A stretch of DNA of 38,655 nt. It comes from Pseudomonadota bacterium. Lineage in GTDB: Bacteria > Pseudomonadota > Gammaproteobacteria > Steroidobacterales > Steroidobacteraceae. Position numbers and translations under genes: made by a program. Below are positions 32,195 through 38,655 of the stretch, piece by piece. Below the pieces are notes generated by a model, which saw only the letters and a program-made list of their open reading frames with translations, searched no databases and was not told the origin of the DNA. Each line of letters begins with the position of its first letter. Position 1 is the stretch's first letter. The stretch is from assembly GCA_003242685.1 (NCBI GenBank), contig QGVD01000032.1, positions 1 to 38,655 on the forward strand, written 5' to 3'.

Positions 32195-32505
32195 ATGGCG
32201 CACGAGGACGACGGCGAGCTGATGCAGCGCTTTGCGCGCGGCGATCTCCGGGCGTTCGAAGCGCTCCATTCGCGGCATCGCACGGCGCTGTATCGCTATC
32301 TGCTCAGGCATACGCGCGATCCCGACGTCACGAGCGATCTCTTCCAGGAAGTATGGAGCCGCGTCATCGCGAGCCGCGCGCGCTACGAGCCGCGTGCCCG
32401 GTTTCGCACCTTCCTGTTCCGAATCGCACACAGAGGAATCCGGCCTGTCGCTCGCGGAGATCGCGGCGGTCACGGGAGTCGGTGTCGAGACGGCGAGCGT
32501 CCGGA
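32195..32505 (+). pseudogene. ECF sigma factor pseudogene (internal deletion and frameshift)
   Basis: From ATG 32195 the frame encodes an intact ECF sigma region 2: DGELMQRFARGDLRAFEALH, then RHRTALYRYLLRHT, DLFQEVWSRVIASRARYEP and FRTFLFRIAH. Right after FRIAH (near 32432) the sigma frame is lost. A sigma region 4 fragment, SGLSLAEIAAVTGVGVETA, resumes two bases out of phase at 32436. The 60-70 residues normally between these regions are missing. The helix after ETA is also corrupted. With regions 2 and 4 out of frame, no functional sigma can be made. This is decay of an RpoE-like gene; a sequencing or assembly deletion is the alternative. Confidence 0.8.
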
Positions 32506-32774
32506 GCGCCGTCCAGGAGCCGGATGACGCGACCGACAGTGGCGCTGCTCCGGCATTGGGTACCATGCGGCCCGTGCACGTCGCGCCGAGTCTCGCGGCG
32601 CCTGCCGGGCCGATGTCCGCCCCGGAAGCGTGGCTCGTACGCATCGAGAGGCTGCGCGCGAGCGGTCAGACGGAGGAAGCCGAGAGGCAGCTCGAGGCGT
32701 TCCGGAAGGTGTATCCGGATTACCGGCCGGCCCGCCGCGCCACCGTCTCGGGGGCCGCACCCGCCGTGGAATGA
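32506..32774 (+). pseudogene. 3' remnant of the gene that followed the ECF sigma gene
   Basis: In the same frame as the sigma region 4 fragment, the sequence runs on into SAPEAWLVRIERLRASGQ and TEEAERQLEAFRKVYPDYRP before a stop at 32772-32774. This helical, TPR-like ending (W-L-x-R-I-x-x-L-R ... E-F-R-x-x-Y-P-D-Y) resembles the C-termini of proteins encoded next to ECF sigma genes in Xanthomonadales, possibly anti-sigma factors (from memory). The 5' part, including any membrane span, is missing. It appears fused to the sigma remnant by a second deletion. Confidence 0.55.
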
Positions 32775-32827
32775 CCGGCAAGCGCCGCCGGTATTGAAGG
32801 GCGGCGGCAAACTTCTAGAATTGCCGG
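32775..32827 (+). promoter_or_regulatory. mdh promoter inside nested hairpins
   Basis: TTGAAG (32794-32799) and TAGAAT (32816-32821) are 16 bases apart and form a good sigma-70 promoter. The -35 lies in the loop of an inner stem (CGCCGCC 32783-32789 with GGCGGCG 32800-32806). An outer stem, CCGGCAA (32775-32781) with TTGCCGG (32821-32827), encloses both and is followed by CTCTTTTTCTC, a terminator-like T-run for incoming transcripts. The mdh ribosome-binding site GGAG (32841-32844) is downstream. Confidence 0.6.
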
Positions 32828-32851
32828 CTCTTTTTCTCGCGGAGCTCCGTC

Positions 32852-33832
32852 ATGGCTGAAGCGGTCAATGTCGCGATCACTGGCGCGGCCGGGCAGATCG
32901 GTTATGCCCTCGCCTTCCGCGTCGCCTCGGGTCAGATGCTCGGGCCGGACCGGCTCGTGAACCTTCATCTGCTCGAGATCACGCCCGCGCTGCCCGCGTT
33001 GCAGGGCGTGGTGATGGAGCTCAACGACTGCGCCTTCCCGACGCTCGGCCGGATCGTCGCGACGGACGACCCGAAGGTCGCCTTCCGCGACTGCCAGGTC
33101 GCGCTCCTCGTCGGCGCGCGTCCGCGTGGCCCGGGCATGGAGCGCAAGGATCTGCTGCTCGCGAACGCGCAGATCTTCTCTGCGCAGGGCAAGGCGCTGA
33201 ACGAAGTCGCCGACCGCAACGTGAAGGTGCTCGTCGTCGGAAATCCGGCCAACACCAATGCGCTGATCGCGCGTGCGAACGCGCCGGATCTCAATCCGCG
33301 CAACTTCACGGCGATGACGCGCCTCGATCACAACCGCGCGCTCGCGCAGCTCGCCGAGAAGACCGGTACTCACGTCTCGCGGATTCGCCGCATGACCATC
33401 TGGGGCAATCACTCGTCCACGCAGTACCCGGACATCAGCCACTGCCTCGTGGACGACAAGCCCGCGAAGTCCCTGGTCGATCAGAAGTGGGTCGAGGAGA
33501 CGTTCATTCCGGTCGTCCAGCAGCGCGGCGCCGCCATCATCAAGGCCCGCGGTGCCTCTTCGGCCGCCTCGGCCGCATCCGCTGCCATCGATCACGTGCG
33601 CGACTGGTTCATCGGCACCCCGCCCGGCGACTGGGTCAGCATGGCCATTCCTTCCGATGGCAGCTACGGGATTCCCGAGGGCGTCATCTATTCCTACCCC
33701 GTCACGTGCAGCAACGGCGATTACCACATCGTGCAGGGGCTCGACATCGACGAGTTCAGCCGCAAGCGCATGGATGCAACGTACGCCGAGCTGCTCGAGG
33801 AGCGCGACGGCGTGAAGGAGCTTCTCGGCTGA
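32852..33832 (+). CDS. mdh: Malate dehydrogenase (NAD-dependent, MDH type 2)
   Basis: Mdh interconverts malate and oxaloacetate in the TCA cycle. The 326-residue protein starts MAEAVNVAITGAAGQIGYAL, with the dinucleotide-binding GAAGQIGY. LLEITPALPALQGVVMEL places a Glu at the end of strand 2, which favours NAD over NADP. The substrate loop is GARPRGPGMERKDLL; next come VVGNPANTNALI and TRLDHNRA. The catalytic His is H187 in WGNHSSTQYPD. The length and motifs match the Mdh form found in beta- and many gammaproteobacteria rather than the E. coli type (312 residues, distinct sequence). GGAG lies seven bases before the ATG. Confidence 0.97.
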   Translation: MAEAVNVAITGAAGQIGYALAFRVASGQMLGPDRLVNLHLLEITPALPALQGVVMELNDCAFPTLGRIVATDDPKVAFRDCQVALLVGARPRGPGMERKDLLLANAQIFSAQGKALNEVADRNVKVLVVGNPANTNALIARANAPDLNPRNFTAMTRLDHNRALAQLAEKTGTHVSRIRRMTIWGNHSSTQYPDISHCLVDDKPAKSLVDQKWVEETFIPVVQQRGAAIIKARGASSAASAASAAIDHVRDWFIGTPPGDWVSMAIPSDGSYGIPEGVIYSYPVTCSNGDYHIVQGLDIDEFSRKRMDATYAELLEERDGVKELLG

Positions 33833-33841
33833 AGGCTCGAC

Positions 33842-33863
33842 GCGCGGCGCCTGGCCGCCGCGC
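33842..33863 (+). terminator. GC-rich hairpin after mdh
   Basis: GCGCGGCG (33842-33849) pairs with CGCCGCGC (33856-33863) across the loop CCTGGC, ten bases after the mdh stop. No T-run follows. It may end the mdh transcript or protect its 3' end. Confidence 0.4.
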
Positions 33864-33900
33864 CGATGCGAGCTTCGGCCGCGCTCGCGCCCTACCTCGT

Positions 33901-33918
33901 GCCGCGCGGCCGCGCGGC
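33901..33918. promoter_or_regulatory. 18-base perfect palindrome upstream of fadE
   Basis: GCCGCGCGGCCGCGCGGC is its own reverse complement. It sits 26 bases before a TATAGT box (33945-33950) that could be the fadE -10, and 86 bases before the fadE ATG. Position suggests an operator, but pure G+C content makes chance more likely than for a mixed sequence. Confidence 0.35.
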
Positions 33919-34004
33919 GTACGCGTGCGCCCTCCTCCCTGAGGTATAGTCGGCCGAGGTTCCGCGGTCACACGCGGCCCGGTACGACTCTCGCGAGGAC
34001 CGTC

Positions 34005-36548
34005 ATGCTCGCCGCCATCGTCACCCTTCTCGTCGCCGCCGCCGTAGTCTTCGCACTGTTCAGCATCGGCGGGCTGGTGACGCTCGCCTTCATCGCGACG
34101 GTACTGATCCTCGCGTACCAGCGGCTGAGCCTGCTGACGTTCACCATCGCGTTCACGGCGCTGCTCGCCGTCTACACCGTGCTCGGCGCGCCGGCCGGTG
34201 TCTGGAAGGCGTTCCTGTGGGGCCTCCTCGCCGTCTTCTGGCTGCTCAACGTGAAGCCGCTGCGCCGGACGTTCATCACCCGGCCGTTCATGAAGACCTA
34301 CCGCCGTCTGCTCCCTCCGATGTCGCAGACGGAAAAGGAAGCGCTCGAAGCCGGCACCGTGTGGTGGGACGGCGAGCTCTTCACGGGCAAGCCCGACTGG
34401 AACAAGCTCCTCGCCGCGAGGCCCCCTCAGCTCTCGCCCGAAGAGCAGGCGTTCCTCGACGGTCCGTGCGAGGAGCTCTGCCGCATGCTCGACGACTGGG
34501 ACATCACGCACCGGCGCGGTGACATGCCGCCCGAGGTGTGGGAGTTCCTCAAGACGCGCGGCTTCTTCGCGATGATCATCCCGAAGGAATACGGTGGCCT
34601 CGGCTTCTCGGCGTACGCGCACTCGTGCGTGCTCACCAAGATCGCGAGCCGCAGCACCACGGTGTCCTCGACGGTGGCGGTGCCGAATTCACTGGGGCCC
34701 GCGGAGCTGCTCGTCCACTACGGCACCGACGAGCAGAAGAACTACTACCTGCCGCGGCTCGCGCGCGGCGAGGAAGTGCCGTGCTTCGCGCTCACCGGTC
34801 CGCGTGCGGGCTCCGATGCGGCATCCATTCCGGATACCGGCATCGTCTGCCGCGGGACGTGGCAGGGCCGTGAGGTGCTCGGCATCCGGCTCAACTTCTC
34901 GAAGCGCTACATCACGCTCGCGCCTGTCGCCACCGTCATCGGGCTCGCGTTCCGCCTGTTCGATCCCGACCGGCTGCTCGGCGACAAGGTCGACGTCGGC
35001 ATCACGTGCGCGCTCATTCCGCGCAACACGCCCGGGATCACCATCGGGCGACGCCACTTCCCGCTCAACATTCCCTTCCAGAACGGGCCCATCCAGGGCC
35101 GCGACGTCTTCGTCCCGCTCGATTTCATCATCGGCGGGCCGAAGATGGCGGGCCAGGGCTGGCGCATGCTCATCGAGCAGCTTTCCGTCGGCCGCTGCAT
35201 CTCGCTTCCGTCGAACGCGACGGGCGGTGCGAAAGCCGCCGTATGGGCGACTGGCGCCTACGCGCGCATCCGCAAGCAGTTCAACATGCCCGTGGGCAGG
35301 TTCGAGGGCGTCGAGTCGGTGATCGCGCGCATGGTCGGCCTCACCTACACGATGGACGCCGCGCGCTCGGTCACGACCGGCGCGATCGACGGCGGCGAGA
35401 GGCCTTCGGTGCCCGCGGCGATGCTCAAGTATCACGTCACCGAGATGGGCCGGGTGGTCGCGAACGACGCGATGGACGTGCACGGCGGCAAGGCCATCTG
35501 CCTCGGTCCGCGCAACTACCTGGCCCGCGGCTGGCAGTCCGTGCCGATCGCCATCACCGTGGAAGGCGCGAACATCCTCACGCGCAATCTCATCATCTTC
35601 GGCCAGGGCGCGATCCGCTGCCATCCGTTCGTGATGCGCGAGATGAACGCCGCGCGCGATCCCGATCGCCGCAGAGGCGTCGCCGAGTTCGACGACGCGC
35701 TCTTCGGCCACATCGGCTTCACGATCTCGAACGCCGTGCGCTCGTTCGTGATGGCGCTCACCTTCGCGCGCTTCACGAAGGTGCCGGTCACCGGGCCCAC
35801 CGCGCGCTACTACCAGCACATCGTGCGGTTCTCCGCATCGTTCGCGTTCGCCGTCGACGTTGCGATGCTCACGCTCGGCGGCTATCTGAAGAAGAAGGAG
35901 AATCTCTCGGCGCGTCTCGGCGACGTGCTCTCGTACATGTACCTCGCCTCGATGGTGCTCAAGCACCACGAGAACCAGGGCCGGCCGGAAGCCGATCTGC
36001 CCGTCGTCGAGTGGGCGTGCCGCAACCTCCTCTACGGTGCGCAGGAGCAGCTCCACAGCTTCCTGCGCAACTTCCCGAACCGCTTCCTCGCGGGGCTGAT
36101 GCGTGTGCTCATCTTCCCGCGCGGGCTGACGTACTTCGCGCCGTCCGACCGACTCGGGCGCAGGCTCGCCGAGCTCGTCACGAATCCCACCGCGACGCGC
36201 GAGCGCATCTGCCGCTACGCCTACACGACGCTCGAGCCGTCGAATCCGCTCGGTCTGCTGCAGGAAGCGCTGGTGCTCGCGCAGACGGCCGAGCCGATCG
36301 AGAAGCGCCTCCGCGTCGAAGGCGTGCGCACCGGTCGGGTGACCGCGCTCGACCTGCCGGGTCAGATCGAGCAGGCACTGGCGGCAGGAATCATTTCCGA
36401 AAGCGAAGCGGCGATGCTGCGCGACTACGACCGCAAGGTCATGGACATCATCAACGTCGACGACTTCGCACCGCACGAGCTCGGGACGATGGCACAGGCC
36501 GAGGCGGCGCAGCGGCCCGTGACGAAGCCGAGCGTCGAGATGGCGTAG
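34005..36548 (+). CDS. fadE: Acyl-CoA dehydrogenase FadE
   Basis: FadE catalyses the first oxidation step of fatty-acid beta-oxidation. The 847-residue protein (E. coli 814) has two or three N-terminal membrane helices (ALFSIGGLVTLAFIATVLIL; FTIAFTALLAVYTVLGAP). The flavin dehydrogenase core contains FFAMIIPKEYGGLGFSAYAH, STVAVPNSLGPAELLVHYGT, CFALTGPRAGSDAAS, GKAICLGPRNYLARGW and VEGANILTRNLIIFGQGAI. The C-terminal DUF1974-type region (about 540-800) runs through VPVTGPTARYYQHIVRFSAS and a long helical part to NVDDFAPHEL. It is membrane-bound. It is followed six bases later by the DUF4286-DUF3667 gene. Confidence 0.96.
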   Translation: MLAAIVTLLVAAAVVFALFSIGGLVTLAFIATVLILAYQRLSLLTFTIAFTALLAVYTVLGAPAGVWKAFLWGLLAVFWLLNVKPLRRTFITRPFMKTYRRLLPPMSQTEKEALEAGTVWWDGELFTGKPDWNKLLAARPPQLSPEEQAFLDGPCEELCRMLDDWDITHRRGDMPPEVWEFLKTRGFFAMIIPKEYGGLGFSAYAHSCVLTKIASRSTTVSSTVAVPNSLGPAELLVHYGTDEQKNYYLPRLARGEEVPCFALTGPRAGSDAASIPDTGIVCRGTWQGREVLGIRLNFSKRYITLAPVATVIGLAFRLFDPDRLLGDKVDVGITCALIPRNTPGITIGRRHFPLNIPFQNGPIQGRDVFVPLDFIIGGPKMAGQGWRMLIEQLSVGRCISLPSNATGGAKAAVWATGAYARIRKQFNMPVGRFEGVESVIARMVGLTYTMDAARSVTTGAIDGGERPSVPAAMLKYHVTEMGRVVANDAMDVHGGKAICLGPRNYLARGWQSVPIAITVEGANILTRNLIIFGQGAIRCHPFVMREMNAARDPDRRRGVAEFDDALFGHIGFTISNAVRSFVMALTFARFTKVPVTGPTARYYQHIVRFSASFAFAVDVAMLTLGGYLKKKENLSARLGDVLSYMYLASMVLKHHENQGRPEADLPVVEWACRNLLYGAQEQLHSFLRNFPNRFLAGLMRVLIFPRGLTYFAPSDRLGRRLAELVTNPTATRERICRYAYTTLEPSNPLGLLQEALVLAQTAEPIEKRLRVEGVRTGRVTALDLPGQIEQALAAGIISESEAAMLRDYDRKVMDIINVDDFAPHELGTMAQAEAAQRPVTKPSVEMA

Positions 36549-36554
36549 AGCAAC

Positions 36555-37907
36555 GTGACCGATCAGCGGGGGGTCGTGAGCGTCCCGGCGGCGCAGGCCG
36601 GGGAGAATGCCGTCTCGCCGGCGGCGCCGGCCGTCTCCCGCGCAACCGTCCGCGAGATCGCCTTCAGCGTCGCGCCGGATGCGCAGGAGAGATTCGCCGC
36701 GTGGCGTGAATCACTCCTCGATGAACTCCGCACTCTGCCGGAGCTCACGGCGATCTCGGTCTTCGACGATGCGGCAGATCAGCCGCGGCGGACGACGCGT
36801 GTGATGCTGCACTTCGCTTCGTGCATGGCGCTCGATGCGTTCGTGCGCGATCGCGAGCCGCCGCTGCTCGCGGCAGCGGCATCGCACTTCGGCGAGCACG
36901 TGCAGACGGGAACGAAGTCACTGCTCGCCGAATCGCGGATCGGCACCTGCTCTCTCCCGCGCGAGACGCGGCGCTGCGACAACTGCGACAGCGAGCTGAC
37001 GGGACCTTACTGCAGCAACTGCGGCCAGCGCGCGGAGGCACACGTCCACTCGCTGCGGGAGTTCCTGAGTGAGGCCCTCGAGACGATGACGCATGCCGAT
37101 TCGCGGCTGTGGCGCACGCTCGGCCCTCTCCTCTGCAGACCGGGATTCCTCACGAACGAGTTCCTCGCCGGCCGCCGCGCGAGGTATCTGCCGCCGTTCC
37201 GGCTCTACTTCATCATCAGCCTGCTGTTCTTCCTTCTGATCGCCGCGCTTCCCGACAGCGGGCCGCAAGCCGGCGTGCAGGCTGACGGTGAGCGCATGAG
37301 CGTCGTGATCGGCGAGCTCGGCAACGAGGTGCGCGGCGCCGCGCAGGGCGCTCCCGGCGCGGTAACGGGCAACGCCGCGGATGCGGACGACCCCGCCTCC
37401 ACGCTTCGCGGGAAGGACGCGTGCAACGCGCTGCACTACACGGGACCGCTTGACGGCTGGCTCGGGCCGAGGCTCAGGGCAGGCTGCATCAAGGCGGTCG
37501 AGGACGGCGGCCGATCGCTCGGCAATGCCCTCATGCAGAACGTTCCCCGGGCGATGTTCATCTTCCTCCCGCTGTTCGGCGCGGTGATGAAGCTGATGTA
37601 CTGGCGTCCGCGCCGCTATTACGTCGAGCACCTGCTCTATCTGGTGCACACGCACGCGTTCGTGTTTCTCTTCTTCGGGCTGTACAGGATCGTCACGCTC
37701 GCGCTTCCCGCCGGCATCGTCTCGAGCCTTACCGGGTTCGCCGCGTTCGCCTACGTCGTGTGGTACCTCTACGTCTCCCTGAGACGTGTCTACGGAGAGA
37801 GCCACGCACGGACGCTGCCGAAGTTCGCCGTGCTGAGCGTCACGTACCTCACGCTCGCCACCGTCCTTTTCGTGGTAACGATCCTGCTGAGCATCGCGAC
37901 GCTGTGA
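36555..37907 (+). CDS. DUF4286-DUF3667 fusion: zinc-ribbon membrane protein
   Basis: The protein has 450 residues from GTG 36555. Residues about 30-130 look like a ferredoxin-like DUF4286 domain (VREIAFSVAPDAQERFAAW; MLHFASCMALDAFVRDREP; ASHFGEHVQTGTKSLL). A Cys4 zinc ribbon follows (C141, C144, C153, C156 in CDNCDSELTGPYCSNCGQ). The DUF3667 core is SLREFLSEALETMTHADSRL and FLTNEFLAGRRARYLPPFRL, followed by four or five membrane helices. Function of both domains is unknown. The gene lies six bases after fadE and may be co-transcribed, though I see no functional link. The start is uncertain because no Shine-Dalgarno is visible. Confidence 0.86.
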   Translation: MTDQRGVVSVPAAQAGENAVSPAAPAVSRATVREIAFSVAPDAQERFAAWRESLLDELRTLPELTAISVFDDAADQPRRTTRVMLHFASCMALDAFVRDREPPLLAAAASHFGEHVQTGTKSLLAESRIGTCSLPRETRRCDNCDSELTGPYCSNCGQRAEAHVHSLREFLSEALETMTHADSRLWRTLGPLLCRPGFLTNEFLAGRRARYLPPFRLYFIISLLFFLLIAALPDSGPQAGVQADGERMSVVIGELGNEVRGAAQGAPGAVTGNAADADDPASTLRGKDACNALHYTGPLDGWLGPRLRAGCIKAVEDGGRSLGNALMQNVPRAMFIFLPLFGAVMKLMYWRPRRYYVEHLLYLVHTHAFVFLFFGLYRIVTLALPAGIVSSLTGFAAFAYVVWYLYVSLRRVYGESHARTLPKFAVLSVTYLTLATVLFVVTILLSIATL

Positions 37908-37988
37908 GATCCCGTGTCGCATCGCTTGGCCGGCGCGTTTCAGGGCCTTAAGCTTGAGGGTCCCGACCGGACATTCAGGAGTGCATGC

Positions 37989-38411
37989 ATGCGAGCAGCA
38001 CTGATCGCCGTCGCTTTCGTTGCCTCGATCGCTTTCGCGGATACTCCGGGCCGTACGCCCTCACCGCCGGGCGCCGAGGCGTACATCATCAGTCCGAAGG
38101 ACGGAGAGCAGGTGAAGAGCCCCGTGAAGGTCGTGTTCGGGCTCAAGGGAATGGGTGTCGCGCCGGCGGGAGTGCAGTTCGAGGGAGCCGGCCATCATCA
38201 CCTGCTCATCGACACCGATCCGCCCGCGGATCTCAGCCAGCCGCTGCCCACGACCGACAAGGTCGTGCACTTCGGCAAGGGTCAGACGGAGACCACGATC
38301 GATCTGCCCCCGGGCAAGCACACCCTGCAGCTCGTCCTCGGTGATCACAACCACATCCCGCACGATCCGCCGGTGATGTCGAAGAAGATCACCATTACCG
38401 TCACGGAGTGA
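37989..38411 (+). CDS. DUF4399 periplasmic protein
   Basis: The protein has 140 residues from ATG 37989, with AGGAG at 37977-37981. A signal peptide (MRAALIAVAFVASIAFA) precedes the DUF4399 domain: AYIISPKDGEQVKSPVKVVF, GAGHHHLLIDTD and TLQLVLGDHNHIPHDPPV. The His-rich stretches suggest metal binding, which is not shown. The domain has an immunoglobulin-like beta sandwich appearance. It lies in its own interval between the DUF3667 gene and dinB. A GC-rich hairpin follows. Confidence 0.9.
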   Translation: MRAALIAVAFVASIAFADTPGRTPSPPGAEAYIISPKDGEQVKSPVKVVFGLKGMGVAPAGVQFEGAGHHHLLIDTDPPADLSQPLPTTDKVVHFGKGQTETTIDLPPGKHTLQLVLGDHNHIPHDPPVMSKKITITVTE

Positions 38412-38417
38412 TACAGG

Positions 38418-38444
38418 CCGCCGCCACCGGCGCGGTGGCGGCGG
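38418..38444 (+). terminator. Perfect hairpin between the DUF4399 gene and dinB
   Basis: CCGCCGCCACCG (38418-38429) pairs exactly with CGGTGGCGGCGG (38433-38444) around loop GCG. No T-run follows. Its 3' arm ends seven bases before the dinB ATG, so it could both end the DUF4399 mRNA and mask the dinB ribosome-binding region. Confidence 0.5.
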
Positions 38445-38451
38445 ACTCCTC

Positions 38452-38655
38452 ATGAGCACCGCGCGCGCCATCCTCCACGTCGACATGGATGCGTTCTACG
38501 CCTCCGTGGAGCAGCGCGACGATCCTTCACTGCGCGGCAAACCCGTGGTCGTCGGCGGCATCGGCGGTCGCGGCGTCGTTGCTGCAGCCAGCTACGAAGC
38601 ACGCCGCTTCGGCGTGCGCTCGGCGATGCCGATGCGCCGCGCGCTCGAGCTGTGC
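38452..38655 (+). CDS. dinB: DNA polymerase IV (DinB), 5' end only
   Basis: 68 codons are present before the window ends. The Y-family palm begins ARAILHVDMDAFYASVEQRD, with the metal-binding D11, D13 and steric-gate Y16. RGKPVVVGGIGGRGVVAAAS and YEARRFGVRSAMPMRRAL follow, all typical of DinB. Pol IV performs error-prone translesion synthesis. I see no LexA box (CTG-N10-CAG) close to the ATG; upstream space is limited by the DUF4399 gene. The hairpin at 38418-38444 may influence translation. Confidence 0.93.
   Translation, partial: MSTARAILHVDMDAFYASVEQRDDPSLRGKPVVVGGIGGRGVVAAASYEARRFGVRSAMPMRRALELC

Noticed and set aside
1..38655. Search for tRNA, rRNA, riboswitch, insertion sequence, attachment site or phage gene
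   Set aside because: No cloverleaf, conserved rRNA stretch, transposase, terminal inverted repeats or integrase was recognised by reading both strands; a covariance-model scan could still find a small RNA.

Overview
This window is high-GC (roughly two-thirds G+C by eye) chromosomal DNA from a proteobacterium, most likely a gammaproteobacterium near the Xanthomonadales/Nevskiales. The clues are a def-fmt-rsmB operon divergent from LysM-dprA-smg-topA, and the presence of rlmJ, prlC, a TIGR04211-type SH3/anchor protein, yheS, a long membrane-anchored fadE and a YtrA-type GntR/ABC module. The taxonomic call is an inference from gene content and order. I see no rRNA, tRNA, CRISPR array, insertion sequence, phage gene or plasmid gene.

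Layout. (1) 1-1644, minus: def, fmt and the 5' end of rsmB, for N-terminal Met processing, initiator-tRNA formylation and 16S rRNA methylation. (2) 1857-7534, plus: LysM lipoprotein, dprA, smg, topA, with a REP-like palindrome (3132-3160) and an intrinsic terminator before topA. (3) 7844-11847: a large secreted S8 serine protease ending in a 79-residue Lys/Asp/Gly tail, converging on a small lipoprotein gene. (4) 11939-15050: rlmJ and aroE, converging on gor with overlapping 3' ends. (5) 15198-18650: prlC, SH3/anchor gene, xthA. (6) 18857-25957: an HD phosphohydrolase that resembles class I cyclic-nucleotide phosphodiesterases, a GGDEF/EAL membrane protein, yheS and a phospholipase D-like protein. 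(7) 25926-29386, minus: an Mla/MCE lipid-transport operon (STAS-permease fusion, ATPase, MCE protein, auxiliary lipoprotein). (8) 29494-31893, minus: a small membrane protein, a YtrA-type GntR repressor, an ABC ATPase and an ABC-2 permease, behind a consensus-like promoter that carries a candidate operator. (9) 32195-32774: a decayed ECF sigma-factor locus. (10) 32852-38655, plus: mdh, fadE, a DUF4286-DUF3667 fusion, a DUF4399 protein and the start of dinB.

Most genes are core housekeeping functions. The accessory parts with the most unexplained structure are the protease tail, the small-protein/GntR/ABC module with its promoter, the PDE-like HD protein beside a c-di-GMP-type protein, and the ECF sigma pseudogene. 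I found no clear defence system or wholly novel multi-gene system.
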